Part shown: positions 34,203 to 43,093 of the stretch, piece after piece
Numbering within the stretch: position 1 is the first letter of the stretch
Layout of the letters: each line of letters starts with the position of its first letter
Source of the DNA: Salibacterium aidingense DSM 18341
GTDB lineage: Bacteria; Bacillota; Bacilli; Bacillales; Marinococcaceae
Length of the DNA: 64,000 nucleotides
NCBI RefSeq assembly: GCF_000429685.1
Contig: NZ_AUCI01000002.1
Location: 248,001-312,000, forward strand
Direction: 5' to 3'
Program-made: the position numbers and the translations under genes
Notes under the pieces: generated by a model
What the model saw: only the letters and a program-made list of their open reading frames with translations
Databases searched by the model: none
What the model was told of the DNA's origin: nothing

Positions 34203-34475
34203 AGCTTGGGACAAAAGAAAAATGGAATGGGAAAACGAAAAAATCAGTTCGTCACGATGCCCGTCAGGACGACTTCCTCAGGAGGTGGGGACTTCTGCGT
34301 CGTGCCCAAAACGTGCGCGGTATTAGCAGAACTTCCTCTTTTTATAGCCGTTCCTCTTTTATTCGAGCCGTATCCTCGGAAAGCAGAGTATGTTTGACCC
34401 AGCGATAAATAGGGATATACAAAACCTCCCGAAGGATCTATAAACCGTTCGGGAGGTTTTTATCTTGTCTCGGCC
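34203..34475 (+). repeat. CGAACGAT hairpin element, copy F (divergent stem)
   Basis: Begins GCTTGGGACAAAAG and ends TATCTTGTCTCGGCC. Terminal stem AAAACCTCCCGAA (34421-34433) with TTCGGGAGGTTTT (34448-34460). The C/T-rich substitution CTCCC for TTCC is compensated on the other arm. Just inside, left GGAT faces right ACCG, so the left GAACG core has decayed to GAAGG. No body block. The 520 bases between ylbF and the next gene otherwise hold no gene. Confidence 0.7.
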
Positions 34476-34577
34476 TCTTTTTGCACTGATAAATGGTTCC
34501 AGTACGTTATCGGATGCAGCAGCGGCTGCATCGTTTTCTTTTTTCTATTTCCGTTGGGCCATCTTTCTCCAGCGTAT

Positions 34578-35021
34578 TTAAAGTTTTTCTAAATGCCGAT
34601 GTATTAAAGCAAGAATGGAGCGGCGGGTCATGATACCCATAAACGCATTTTCATCGTCTTCTATACATACAAAAGGATGGTTAATGGAGAGCATCAGCGC
34701 TTTACCAAAAGTCTCATCCTGTTTCATTCGTGGGACTTTGGAGGTCATAACATCGGAAACGGAATAATCATGAAGGCGGTCCATTTCAATTCGTTCCATC
34801 CCCAGTATGGAGTCCAGGATTTGTGCTTTTCCAACCTGTCCCTGTACCTTATACTCTCTGTCCAGTACCGGGATAGCTGTATAGCCGGATTTTATCAGGA
34901 CCAGCAGAGCATGATCAAGAGGGTGGTTGGACTGAACATGAGCTACTTTTTCTTGTGAAATCATCAATTGACTTATCTCATGGTCGGTGATCTGACTGTT
35001 TTTTAATGTTTGTAACAACAT
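34578..35021 (-). CDS. cbpB: CBS-pair protein, DarB/CbpB (YkuL)-like
   Basis: 147 residues, two CBS motifs. The pattern KVAHVQSNHPLDHALLVLIKSGYTAIPVLDREYKVQG, SILGMERIEMDRL, then VMTSKVPRMKQDE and HPFVCIEDDENAFMGIMTRRSIL is very close to B. subtilis YkuL. That protein (DarB) binds cyclic di-AMP; unliganded DarB binds the stringent factor Rel and pyruvate carboxylase. Start uncertain: ATG 35021 or GTG 35027, both with weak ribosome sites. The gene is outside the ylb order of B. subtilis. Monocistronic. Confidence 0.83.
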   Translation of the reverse strand: MLLQTLKNSQITDHEISQLMISQEKVAHVQSNHPLDHALLVLIKSGYTAIPVLDREYKVQGQVGKAQILDSILGMERIEMDRLHDYSVSDVMTSKVPRMKQDETFGKALMLSINHPFVCIEDDENAFMGIMTRRSILALIHRHLEKL

Positions 35022-35180
35022 TATCACTTACTTTCTTTTTAAATAAAATTTGGTAAAAGAAAGCGGCCCGAACTTGATGCGGAATCGTACTTAACTTTTC
35101 AACCCAATTTAATAGTAGAGGGAGACGGGGTATATGTCAAGTTAAATGTAAGCGTTTTCTTTGTATAATCATGGAAAAAT

Positions 35181-35486
35181 TTATTTCCTCATGTTAAAGG
35201 CAGCGTTAAGCTGTCCGCGAAGCATACGTTCCCGCAGTTCTTTTTTTGGAAGTTTTTTCTGTTCCATCCGTCTGATGTCAAATGTCTGCATTCCATCTTC
35301 CATTTTATCGGCAATATCAATCAAACGTTCCACGTCATCAAAGGAGTATTTGCGAGTTCCCCCTTTGGTACGTTCGGGAAATATAAGTTTTCTCTCTTCA
35401 TAATAGCGGATTTTTCGTTCGGACAATCCGGTTAATTCGCTTATTACACCTATCGTAATAACTTTTTTATCTTTATAAGAGGACAT
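35181..35486 (-). CDS. tnrA: TnrA, MerR-family nitrogen regulator
   Basis: 101-residue MerR/GlnR-type regulator. Winged-helix part: [60 protein letters not shown]. The C-terminal tail [15 protein letters not shown] matches the TnrA tail that binds feedback-inhibited glutamine synthetase, and SYKDKKVI at the start is also TnrA-like; GlnR differs at its C terminus. In B. subtilis TnrA activates or represses nitrogen genes when nitrogen is limiting. ATG 35486 with AAAGGAG upstream. A perfect TnrA operator lies 79 bp upstream. Confidence 0.9.
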   Translation of the reverse strand: MSSYKDKKVITIGVISELTGLSERKIRYYEERKLIFPERTKGGTRKYSFDDVERLIDIADKMEDGMQTFDIRRMEQKKLPKKELRERMLRGQLNAAFNMRK

Positions 35487-35523
35487 AAAACATGCGCTCC
35501 TTTTTCCATACTAGCGTTTCTTA

Positions 35524-35604
35524 TGTACAAATATATCACATTAAAATGAAAAATAAATCATTAATGTTAGAAAAACTAACATTTCAAAATAGAAAAACTA
35601 ACAT
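35524..35604. promoter_or_regulatory. TnrA/GlnR operators between tnrA and the nitroreductase gene
   Basis: TGTTAGAAAAACTAACA at 35565-35581 is an exact match to the consensus TGTNA-N7-TNACA. A second, TGTACAAATATATCACA at 35524-35540, has one mismatch in the first half-site. The 14-mer AGAAAAACTAACAT occurs twice, 22 bp apart (35569-35582 and 35591-35604), the second being a half-site only. The placement between divergent genes allows autoregulation of tnrA and control of the nitroreductase gene. Confidence 0.8.
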
Positions 35605-35723
35605 TGGAAGGTGGAATTCTTACGAACTGCAGAAGGGAGGATGGATAAATAGATATGGCTGGGAGAACAAACCTAAAAAAGGTTATAATAAAAGGGAAAC
35701 TGGGTACGGAGAGGATGAAAGAA

Positions 35724-36299
35724 ATGGATATAACCAAAGGATTAATCGAAAGACGGACCATTTATAAGTTTAAAAAGAAGGACGTTTCTCCAGCTGTCAT
35801 TAAAAGAGCTTTGAATTGCGCTGTTCATGCACCAAATCATAAAATGACGGAACCCTGGCACTTCTACGTCCTGCAGGGAAAAGCAAAAGAAAAACTGGCG
35901 CAGCGAAAAAAAGAATTAAAATGGGAAGGTTTTTTTGACAGAAATTCAGAACATACCCGTAACGCAGGAGAAGCTGCCTATACGTATATTAATAACCTTC
36001 CCTGGGTAGTCGTGGTTACGACTCACCGATACAGTGTGGACCCTGTTCGTGAAAAAGAAGATTATGCGGCCACCTGCTGTGCGATTCAGAATTTTATGCT
36101 TGCTGCCTGGGCAGAAGGCATAGGGACGAAATGGTCAACCGGCCAACTCGTGCAAGACAGGAAGGTAAAGGATATTATCGGCGCCGGGGAAGAAGAAATG
36201 ATAGCAGGAGTGATCTATCTTGGGTATGCTGAGGAAATACCAGTTGCGAAAACGCGCAGCAGACGCGGCAGTATCAGCTGGGTGGATGGAACGGAGTGA
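35724..36299 (+). CDS. Nitroreductase family FMN protein
   Basis: 191-residue FMN-dependent NAD(P)H oxidoreductase of the nitroreductase family. Motifs: RRTIYKFKKKDVSPAVIKRALNCAVHAPNHKMTEPWHFYV (FMN-binding Arg and Asn/His region), CCAIQNFMLAAWAEGIGTKWSTGQL and AGVIYLGYAEE. Closest in style to the YdjA/YfhC group. GGAGAGG nine bases before ATG 35724 fixes the start; upstream ATGs at 35655 and 35715 are less well placed. It faces away from tnrA across TnrA operators. Physiological substrate unknown. The next gene starts 5 nt after the stop. Confidence 0.82.
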   Translation: MDITKGLIERRTIYKFKKKDVSPAVIKRALNCAVHAPNHKMTEPWHFYVLQGKAKEKLAQRKKELKWEGFFDRNSEHTRNAGEAAYTYINNLPWVVVVTTHRYSVDPVREKEDYAATCCAIQNFMLAAWAEGIGTKWSTGQLVQDRKVKDIIGAGEEEMIAGVIYLGYAEEIPVAKTRSRRGSISWVDGTE

Positions 36300-36304
36300 C
36301 AAGG

Positions 36305-36640
36305 ATGAAGAAAATATTGGTGACAGGAATGGTTCTATTTTTGACGGCAGTTATTTCAGGTTTTTTTATCCCGGTACAGCTGAGCGCTCCTCCGGACGTA
36401 AGAGTCATTGTAGACCATACTAATCAGATCTATGCCTCGCCGCCTTGTTTTAATGAAGCTCAATTAAGTAATTATTTACAGGAATCGGATTATGGAGAAG
36501 CTAAAGAGCTGGATTATGAACCAGAATCCACCTGTACTTCAGCAAGCTTAATAGAGGAGGATGTAACGATGAACGCCGCTCTGCTGAAACTTGCAGGAGT
36601 GATGAAAAGCAAATGGAGCGATGAAATGTGGAAGTCTTAA
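36305..36640 (+). CDS. Small exported protein, unknown
   Basis: 111 residues with a clear N-terminal signal/anchor (KKILVTGMVLFLTAVISGFFIPVQLSA, about 1-27). The mature part has two Cys (SPPCFNEAQ and ESTCTSAS) about 30 residues apart that could form a disulphide, and ends KSKWSDEMWKS. No family recognised. GGAG lies 8 nt before ATG 36305, and the nitroreductase stop is 5 nt upstream, so the two are probably co-transcribed and possibly under TnrA control. Confidence 0.65.
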   Translation: MKKILVTGMVLFLTAVISGFFIPVQLSAPPDVRVIVDHTNQIYASPPCFNEAQLSNYLQESDYGEAKELDYEPESTCTSASLIEEDVTMNAALLKLAGVMKSKWSDEMWKS

Positions 36641-36830
36641 TTACATAGAACGTATAAGAATGATCGCTGGATAAGGAGTGTATGGCGCATAAGAAAGCCT
36701 GAGCCGTTTATATACACAGGCAATGGGTGTGATAATGAAAAAACAGCTTTGTTCGCTTCCGGGTCGTATGATAAGCTAATATTTGTGAAATGGCGAGAGA
36801 GTAAACAATAAATACGCTATAGGAGTTGTA

Positions 36831-38207
36831 ATGAGAGAGATGAAAGTAGCTAAATTTGGAGGCAGTTCACTGGCAAGTGCGGAACAGATTAAAAAAGTAT
36901 CCGACATCATTACTGCTGACCAGGAGAGGAAGTTTGTAGTCGTTTCTGCTCCGGGAAAAAGGAATGACGAGGATACGAAAGTCACCGATCTGTTAATAGA
37001 ACTTGGCGAAACATTTTTAGAAAATGGAAGTGCGGAAGATACGCTTCAAAAAGTAGTGGCCCGCTACCGCAGTATTGCAGACGGACTTGGGCTCAGTGAG
37101 GATATTGTGAAAACCATTGTAGATGATTTAAGAAGCCGTCTGGCCTACGATACCTCCAATAGTGGAAGGTTTATGGATCAAATCAAAGCAAGCGGGGAAG
37201 ATAATAATGCTAAAATTATCGCCCGGTATCTGCAGAGTATAGGATTTATCGCTGATTATATTCATCCCCAGGAAGCCGGCCTGCTGGTCAGTGATACCCC
37301 GGGAAATGCTCAGATACTCGATGAAGCCTATGAGCATTTATACACATTAAGAGAAAGGGATGGCATCCTGATTATCCCCGGGTTCTTTGGATTTTCAAAA
37401 GAGGGCCGTCTGGTGACGTTTCCACGCGGGGGCTCCGACATCACCGGGTCGATTGTAGCGGCCGGGGTACAGGCGGAACTTTATGAAAACTTTACGGACG
37501 TGGACTCGGTTTTTGCCGCCAATCCAACAGTCGTGGATAGTCCCTGCTCCATTAAACGAATGACGTTTCGAGAAATGCGGGAACTTTCTTATGCAGGTTT
37601 CGGTGTCTTTCACGATGAAGCGCTCATCCCTGCATTCAAAAGTAATATACCTGTGTGTGTAAAAAACACAAACAATCCTTCCGCAAGTGGAACCATGATT
37701 ATAAATGAACGTGAATATGCAATGAATCCGGTCATTGGAATTGCTGCTGATAAAGGCTTCAGTACGATTTATGTTCGTAAGTATTTAATGAACCGGGAAG
37801 TTGGTTTCGGCCGCAGGCTTTTACAAATTATCGAAGATGAAGGTGTTTCCTATGAACACATCCCATCCGGAATTGATGATACATCTGTCATTTTGGAGAA
37901 TGACCAGCTCACTCCCGAAAAGGAAGATAGAATCATCCACCGGATTCTTCATGAGCTCGGGGCGGATGATGCTTACATTGAAAAAGATTTTGCTATGATT
38001 ATGCTGGTTGGAGAAGGAATGCATGAAACCGTTGGAATCGCGGCAAGAGCAACCAAAGCGATTTCAGAGCAGGACGTCAATATTGAAATGATTAATCAGG
38101 GCTCCTCGGAAGTTTCGCTTTCTTTCGGCATACACGATGCCGATGTTGATAAAGCGATACGCGGCTTATACGAAGAGTTTTTCAGTACAAAAGAAGTTCT
38201 TCAATAA
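36831..38207 (+). CDS. thrD: Aspartokinase III (YclM/ThrD type)
   Basis: Phosphorylates L-aspartate, first step to lysine, methionine, threonine and diaminopimelate. 458 aa with kinase domain (VAKFGGSSLAS, VVVSAPGKRNDEDTKVTDLL, RGGSDITGSIVAAGVQAELYENFTDVDSV, ELSYAGFGVFHDEALIPA) and two ACT domains at about 310-450 (NIEMINQGSSEVSLSFGI). Close to B. subtilis YclM. No lysine riboswitch is seen in the 190-base leader. AGGAG five bases before ATG 36831. It is monocistronic, ending in repeat copy G. Confidence 0.92.
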   Translation: MREMKVAKFGGSSLASAEQIKKVSDIITADQERKFVVVSAPGKRNDEDTKVTDLLIELGETFLENGSAEDTLQKVVARYRSIADGLGLSEDIVKTIVDDLRSRLAYDTSNSGRFMDQIKASGEDNNAKIIARYLQSIGFIADYIHPQEAGLLVSDTPGNAQILDEAYEHLYTLRERDGILIIPGFFGFSKEGRLVTFPRGGSDITGSIVAAGVQAELYENFTDVDSVFAANPTVVDSPCSIKRMTFREMRELSYAGFGVFHDEALIPAFKSNIPVCVKNTNNPSASGTMIINEREYAMNPVIGIAADKGFSTIYVRKYLMNREVGFGRRLLQIIEDEGVSYEHIPSGIDDTSVILENDQLTPEKEDRIIHRILHELGADDAYIEKDFAMIMLVGEGMHETVGIAARATKAISEQDVNIEMINQGSSEVSLSFGIHDADVDKAIRGLYEEFFSTKEVLQ

Positions 38208-38216
38208 AAAGGAAAG

Positions 38217-38497
38217 GAACTGGGACACCCGAATATTTCGTAGGTGGAACAAGCGAAGTGCCAGTGGGAACAGCACATGTGTCGAGACCCCGCAGGAGGC
38301 GGGTCAGATCGGCGCCCGCCAGGATGTGCCGCCCTTAGCCGATCCTCCTTTTTCAAACCGGGCCCGGGCAAAGAAGACACAACGACCAAAGGGAGTTGGA
38401 GGAGATGTTGCCCTTATGCCCTGTGAAAGCAAAATTCCGAACGATTCTCTCGCGAATCGTTCGGAATTTTTTATCTCTTGATGGCTTGGTCCAAGGA
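38217..38497 (+). repeat. CGAACGAT hairpin element, copy G (long)
   Basis: Begins ACTGGGACACCCG and ends ATGGCTTGGTCCAAGG. Terminal stem AAAATTCCGAACGATTC (38431-38447) with GAATCGTTCGGAATTTT (38454-38470) is a perfect 17-bp pair with a 6-nt loop. Body block 38366-38430 matches copies E, H and I (GGGCAAAGAAGACAC, GAGTTGGAGGAGATG, GCCCTTATGCCCTG). The proximal part has GTCGAGACCCCGCAGGAGG, a motif I associate with widespread Bacillaceae intergenic repeats. Lies between two convergent genes and terminates both. Confidence 0.82.
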
Positions 38498-38518
38498 TTC
38501 TCCAACGTTCCATCTTTC

Positions 38519-39346
38519 TTATTCCGCCCTACGTTGTTTTTCTTCCAACAACAGCTGTTTGAGCTCGCGGACTTCATTCTGTAATTCGTAAAACTGCTGG
38601 TCTTTGACCTCGGTGGGATGTTCCTTTTCTCCCGTGTCCTCTGCTTTTTCTACATTATTCACAATAACACCAATAAAAAGGTTAAATATGACAAACGTTC
38701 CGACAAGGACAAAACTGACAAAATAAATCCAGGCGGAAGGCGAGAGTTCCATCACAGGCCGCATGACATTACTGGCCCAGGATTCCAGAGTTACAACTTG
38801 AAATAAAGTTAGAAGAGCGTCCCCCAGACTTCCAAAGTAATCAGGCGCAATATCCTGATAAAGCATTGTTCCAATAACTCCATAGATGTAAAAAATGATC
38901 CCCATGAGAATTAATATATTGCCTAACGCAGGGATAGTCATTAAAAGTGCATCGACCAGCCTGCGAAGCGAGGGAATAAATGATATGGCACGGAGCACCC
39001 GCAGTACCCGAAGCACCCGGAGGACGGTGACAAAATGAGCTCCGGCAAACACATGCCCGGATAAAACAATGATAAAGTCAAACCAATTCCATGAACTTTT
39101 AAAGTAAGAAAATACAGGACGTGAGCCAGCCAGACGAGCGACAATTTCAATAGTGAAAATCCATAGCAGAACTCGGTCAGCTGCATAAAACGCAAATTCA
39201 TTATTTTGGTAAATCGCCGGAAATGTCTCTAAACCAACAATAACGGCATTGATTAATATAACAACCATGATAGTATTGATAAAAAAGGGGTGATCAACGA
39301 TCAAAGAAATGGTGGTCCGCCAGCGTTCCAGAGGCTTACTTTCCAT
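38519..39346 (-). CDS. NaChBac-type voltage-gated sodium channel
   Basis: 275-residue single six-helix domain that assembles as a tetramer in the membrane, close to the 274-residue NaChBac of alkaliphilic Bacillus halodurans. S4 shows repeated Arg every third residue (VTVLRVLRVLRVLRAISF, about 106-123). Pore helix and filter LFQVVTLESWASNVM contain the sodium-selective TLESWAS. S6 ends IFNLFIGVIVNNVEKAE, followed by a C-terminal coiled coil (about 235-275). In alkaliphiles this channel supports sodium re-entry for pH homeostasis and motility. Ribosome site AAGGAGAGC lies 8-16 nt before ATG 39346. Confidence 0.96.
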   Translation of the reverse strand: MESKPLERWRTTISLIVDHPFFINTIMVVILINAVIVGLETFPAIYQNNEFAFYAADRVLLWIFTIEIVARLAGSRPVFSYFKSSWNWFDFIIVLSGHVFAGAHFVTVLRVLRVLRVLRAISFIPSLRRLVDALLMTIPALGNILILMGIIFYIYGVIGTMLYQDIAPDYFGSLGDALLTLFQVVTLESWASNVMRPVMELSPSAWIYFVSFVLVGTFVIFNLFIGVIVNNVEKAEDTGEKEHPTEVKDQQFYELQNEVRELKQLLLEEKQRRAE

Positions 39347-39485
39347 ATGTATGACTGTGCTCTCCTTTCTTTTTTACAGTACTGCCGCTATTAAATTTTA
39401 CTAGATGATGGGGGGAGAAAAAAGATAATAGTATGGAAAATTCGTGTCCAAAAAGTGAAACGAGACTGGCAAAGCCTGCAAGGGC

Positions 39486-39698
39486 CAAAAGATTCTGAAC
39501 GCCCCCCTCCCGTGAAGGGGCCGTCCCCCAAAGGTTAGAGAGAAAAATGAACGTTTGGGGGATTTTTATGGAAAAATACAGCGGGGGTCGAATTGAAAGG
39601 CGGGGCAGGAATATCTTAAGGAATTGGAAGGCGGCGGCATTTCGTTGTCCGCAGGGCTGAAAATGGCCACGTCCAGATACAGCTATACGGTTCAATAA
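39486..39698 (+). pseudogene. Decayed IS3-family (IS150-type) left end and orfA fragment
   Basis: A hairpin CCCCCAAAGGTTAGAG...GAACGTTTGGGGG (about 39525-39562) is followed by ATGGAAAAATACAGC (39568-39582), reading MEKYS as in IS150-type OrfA starts. After frameshifts the sense continues EYLKELEGGGISLS, like the EYL-GGxS part of OrfA helix-turn-helix regions, and stops at 39696-39698, overlapping the proC 3' end. No transposase OrfB or right end remains. Family placement is from remembered patterns. The 345-base gap between the channel and proC otherwise holds nothing clear. Confidence 0.45.
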
Positions 39699-40531
39699 GA
39701 AAAAGAGTTGTCATATTTTCTTCCGAGTGTTTTTGATTGTGAAATAGCTGTTTGAATACTTTCTTGAAACAATTCCTGTATGTGATGCTTTTCGAGTACC
39801 TGGAAGGCGGCTTCGGTGGTGCCGCCTGGACTCATTACTTCATTATACAAGGAACGGGGGGATTGGTTGGATTTACGAAGGCGGGAAGCGGCCCCATATA
39901 TTGTTTGAATGATTAAAGCATGAGCTTCTTCTTCCGGCAGCCCAGCTTCCGCTGCAGCTTGTTCCATTGCCTCCACAAAATAATAGAAATAAGCAGGTCC
40001 ACTTCCGGATATCCCAGTCACCGCATCCAAATGGTTTTCTTCAAAAACGGTAACTGTCCCAATCGCGGAAAATAAGGAAGAGGCCAGGTCAAGGTGATGC
40101 AAAACAGCGTGTGTACCCTTGCTGAGTGCAGTGGCCGATTCTCCCACTTGAGCGGAAGTATTTGGCATAGCTCGTATAACAGGAACAGGAAAATCCAGCT
40201 GTTCTTCGATATAAGATGTTTTTATTCCAGCAAGGACAGACATAACTAATTTGTCTTCTGTCAGCTCTGGCTTTATTGCTGCTGCTGCTTCCTTCATGTG
40301 TTTTGGTTTCACTGCCAGCACAATAATATCAGCTTCTTTTACCGCATCCGCTGTGCTGGAAACAGTACGTATTCCGTATTCTTCCTCAAGCTGAGTTAAC
40401 CGTTGAGTATTCGAATGGTTGGTGGCAGTGATGTTGGCCGCCGTTATGCGTTCTTCAGCCAGAAGCCCGCCTATAATGGAGGCCGCCATGGAACCAGCGC
40501 CGATAAATGCGATATGATGATCCTCTATCAT
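39692..40531 (-). CDS. proC: Pyrroline-5-carboxylate reductase
   Basis: Last step of proline synthesis, NAD(P)H-dependent; 279 aa. Rossmann domain AFIGAGSMAASIIGGLL (about 9-25), NHSNTQRL, VLAVKPKHM, VISVLAG-like VMSVLAGIKTS, RAMPNTSAQVGE, and the C-terminal signature SGSGPAYFYYFVEAMEQAA with MSPGGTTEAAFQVLE. Last gene of the T-box-led proB-proA-proC operon, 10 nt after the proA stop. The B. subtilis proBA operon has its proC paralogues elsewhere, so the three-gene unit is compact here. Its 3' end abuts the IS fragment. Confidence 0.94.
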   Translation of the reverse strand: MIEDHHIAFIGAGSMAASIIGGLLAEERITAANITATNHSNTQRLTQLEEEYGIRTVSSTADAVKEADIIVLAVKPKHMKEAAAAIKPELTEDKLVMSVLAGIKTSYIEEQLDFPVPVIRAMPNTSAQVGESATALSKGTHAVLHHLDLASSLFSAIGTVTVFEENHLDAVTGISGSGPAYFYYFVEAMEQAAAEAGLPEEEAHALIIQTIYGAASRLRKSNQSPRSLYNEVMSPGGTTEAAFQVLEKHHIQELFQESIQTAISQSKTLGRKYDNSFSY

Positions 40532-40541
40532 AGTTGCCCTC

Positions 40542-41789
40542 CTATTCTTTTATCTGTCCAGTTCCTTCAATGAGGTATTTAAAAGAAGTTAAAGCTTCCA
40601 GCCCCATCGGGCCGCGGGCGTGAAGTTTTTGGGTACTTACCCCGATTTCAGCTCCAAAGCCAAATTCAAAGCCATCTGTGAATCGAGTGGATGCATTGTG
40701 ATAGAGCACCGCAGCGTCCAGGTTACGATAAAACATTTCTTTATGAAACGGGGTCTCAGTGACTATAGCTTCCGAATGCCCAGTACCGTATTGCTTAATA
40801 TGCCGGACGGCTTCCTCCGTATCTTTGACTGTCTTTACTGCCGCGGTTAGATCCAGGTATTCCTCTTCCCAGTCAGATGGAGAAGCTTCCTTCACCCTTG
40901 AATGAAGAGCTTGTATGTTTTCATCTCCCCGCACTTCGACCCCGTGTTCAACCAGGGCCGCTATCAGCTCTTTTCCGTTCTGTTCTGCCCATTGTTCCTG
41001 TACAAGAATCGTTTCTGCCGCATTGCAGACAGAAGGACGTTGTGTTTTTGCATTCACTGCAATGTTAATGCCCATTTCTTTTTCCGCCGTTTCATCAATG
41101 AAAACATGGCAGTTTCCTACTCCTGTTTCAAGTACCGGAACCGAAGACTCCTGAACAACAGTTTGAATAAGCCCGGACCCGCCACGTGGTATAAGTACAT
41201 CCAGATAATCATTCATGGTAAACAATTCCGAAGCTGCTTCTCTTGAAGTGTCTTTGGCTAATTGAACAGCGTCCGTTGGAATACCCTGCTTGTTAAGGGC
41301 CGTATGGATGGAAGTAACAATAGCTTCATTAGAGTAATAGGCCGATGAACTTCCGCGTAAAAACGCAGCATTCCCCGTTTTAAGACATAAAGCAGCTGCA
41401 TCGGCTGTAACGTTTGGGCGGGCTTCATAAATGATTCCCACAACGCCGAGCGGAACTCTCGCCTTTTGAATGCGCAGTCCATTGGGACGCTTCCAGGATT
41501 CAATTTCTTCTCCAATTGGATCTTTGAGACTCTTCACATGACGGAACCCTTCTGCCATACTGTGGATTCTTGTTTCGGACAAACGGAGTCTGTCCATGAG
41601 GGCTTGGGAAAGCCCGTTTTTTTCTCCTGCCTGCAGATCTTTCTCATTTTCGGCCAGGATATAACGTTTATCTGACTCCAGTTGTTCGGCCATAGCTGTA
41701 AGCAGATCATTCTTTTCCTTTGTCGTCAATAATGACACCTTTTCTGCCGCTTCTTTTGCTTTTTTTCCTTGTTCCAGAATGATTCCCAT
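40542..41789 (-). CDS. proA: Glutamate-5-semialdehyde dehydrogenase
   Basis: Reduces glutamyl-5-phosphate to the semialdehyde with NADPH, second step of proline synthesis; 415 aa, cytoplasmic, aldehyde dehydrogenase fold. Visible: [44 protein letters not shown], the catalytic Cys in [17 protein letters not shown] and the C-terminal [27 protein letters not shown]. Start ATG 41789 has AGGAGAGG upstream; a GTG or ATG further upstream would overlap proB. Two bases separate it from the proB stop. Confidence 0.95.
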   Translation of the reverse strand: MGIILEQGKKAKEAAEKVSLLTTKEKNDLLTAMAEQLESDKRYILAENEKDLQAGEKNGLSQALMDRLRLSETRIHSMAEGFRHVKSLKDPIGEEIESWKRPNGLRIQKARVPLGVVGIIYEARPNVTADAAALCLKTGNAAFLRGSSSAYYSNEAIVTSIHTALNKQGIPTDAVQLAKDTSREAASELFTMNDYLDVLIPRGGSGLIQTVVQESSVPVLETGVGNCHVFIDETAEKEMGINIAVNAKTQRPSVCNAAETILVQEQWAEQNGKELIAALVEHGVEVRGDENIQALHSRVKEASPSDWEEEYLDLTAAVKTVKDTEEAVRHIKQYGTGHSEAIVTETPFHKEMFYRNLDAAVLYHNASTRFTDGFEFGFGAEIGVSTQKLHARGPMGLEALTSFKYLIEGTGQIKE

Positions 41790-41791
41790 TT

Positions 41792-42910
41792 TTACATCCT
41801 CTCCTTTTCCGCAGGCACCCATTCATCCCTGTGAATGACTTCTGCTCTTTCAGTTACTGTCATATCAGCAGTTTCATGTGTCGACTTGCCTTTAATCCGC
41901 ATAAGTTCTTCTGCTGACATATTGACTTGTCCTTTACCTATCATTTGTCCCTTCATGTCCTTGACCTCGACCACACCTCCGCTTTCAAACCTTCCGGAAA
42001 CCTCTACGATTCCAGCCGGCAGGAGGCTTTTTCCTTTTTGCAGCAGAGCTTTTTTTGCCCCGTCATCAATAATAATTTCACCAGTGGGAAGGGAATGTAT
42101 GGCCAGCCACTGTTTTTTGCTGTTTAAAATGAAACGGCCGGGAAAGCCAATATACGTGCCGTCTCCTTTTCCAGCGAGAATATCCTGAAAAGAGGAAGGC
42201 CCTTCAGCAATGCCGATAAAAGCCCGCAATCCCAAGGACAATCCAGTGTGAGCAGCCTGAAGTTTTGATTTCATTCCTCCCGTGCCTACTTTGCTGGCGC
42301 TTGCCCCGGCTTCCTTAAATTGTTCTTCCTGTATTTCAGACAAGAAGTGGTAACGTTTTGCATAAGGGGTTGTAGCCGGGTTGGAATCATAAATTCCATT
42401 AATGTCCGTGATGATGATTAAACAATCGGCGTGGATTAAACCACCGACCAGAGCAGATAACATATCATTATCTCCAAAAGTTAACTCATCCACAGCGATG
42501 GTGTCATTTTCATTGATAATAGGAAGAACACCACGTCGCAGCAATTCTGTTATAGTGGAGTAGGCGTTCTGGTACTGGTGCTTATTGGAAAAATTGTCGC
42601 GGGTTAATAGAATTTGTCCGGTTTCTATGTGATACTCATTAAATGCTTCGGTGTAAGCCTGCATTAGTAATCCCTGCCCGACGGCGGCGGCGGCCTGCTT
42701 TCCAGCAAGGGTGACCGGACGGGACGGGTATTTTAACCCTGAAAATCCAGCCGCTACGGCGCCGGAGGAAATAAGGACGACTTGATGTCCTTCTTTATAC
42801 AGGCCGGCAATGGCATCTACATATTCCTGTAATTTTTCCCGGCTTAATTCCCCGCCGGCATTGGTTAACGAACTGCTTCCAATTTTTATAATAACTCGCT
42901 CTTTTTTCAC
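41792..42910 (-). CDS. proB: Glutamate 5-kinase
   Basis: First, feedback-regulated step of proline synthesis; 372 aa. Amino-acid-kinase domain ([69 protein letters not shown]) plus a C-terminal PUA domain (about 275-355). Start: GTG 42910 (MKKERVIIK) sits 5 nt after AGGTGA; GTG 42919 would add three residues. It lies behind a T-box leader and a dispersed repeat. In a salt-tolerant cell proline may also serve as osmolyte. Confidence 0.95.
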   Translation of the reverse strand: MKKERVIIKIGSSSLTNAGGELSREKLQEYVDAIAGLYKEGHQVVLISSGAVAAGFSGLKYPSRPVTLAGKQAAAAVGQGLLMQAYTEAFNEYHIETGQILLTRDNFSNKHQYQNAYSTITELLRRGVLPIINENDTIAVDELTFGDNDMLSALVGGLIHADCLIIITDINGIYDSNPATTPYAKRYHFLSEIQEEQFKEAGASASKVGTGGMKSKLQAAHTGLSLGLRAFIGIAEGPSSFQDILAGKGDGTYIGFPGRFILNSKKQWLAIHSLPTGEIIIDDGAKKALLQKGKSLLPAGIVEVSGRFESGGVVEVKDMKGQMIGKGQVNMSAEELMRIKGKSTHETADMTVTERAEVIHRDEWVPAEKERM

Positions 42911-42934
42911 TTTGATCACCTGGTCTTTTATTTA

Positions 42935-43062
42935 AGAAAAGCGCAAGCGCCCTGAATGAGAAAGTTCGGTTAAAACCGCCTCGTCCTGAAGCAACACCGA
43001 ACTGACCCTGCATCCTGTAAGCCCTCGTGCGGACCTCCGAGCGCCTGGGCGCTGGATCTAGA
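42935..43062 (-). repeat. Dispersed GCGC hairpin repeat between T-box and proB
   Basis: Bounded by AAAAGCGCAAGCGCCC (42937-42952) and GCGCCTGGGCGCTGGATCTAG (43041-43061), whose GGGCGC and GCGCCC ends can pair. This terminal pattern is one I recall from intergenic repeats in many Bacillaceae. The interior includes the pair AAGTTCGGTT (42962) and AACACCGAACT (42995). It lies in the proB leader after the T-box terminator, so read-through mRNA would carry it just before the proB ribosome site. Confidence 0.6.
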
Positions 43063-43093
43063 AAACGCCCAAAATTCATACGTGCTTATCTTC

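Noticed and set aside
34126-34408. Overlapping short frames after ylbF
   Set aside because: They cross the ylbF terminator and repeat copy F; none has a start signal.
36641-36830. Lysine riboswitch before the aspartokinase gene
   Set aside because: The leader is too short and lacks the conserved L-box core and a terminator.
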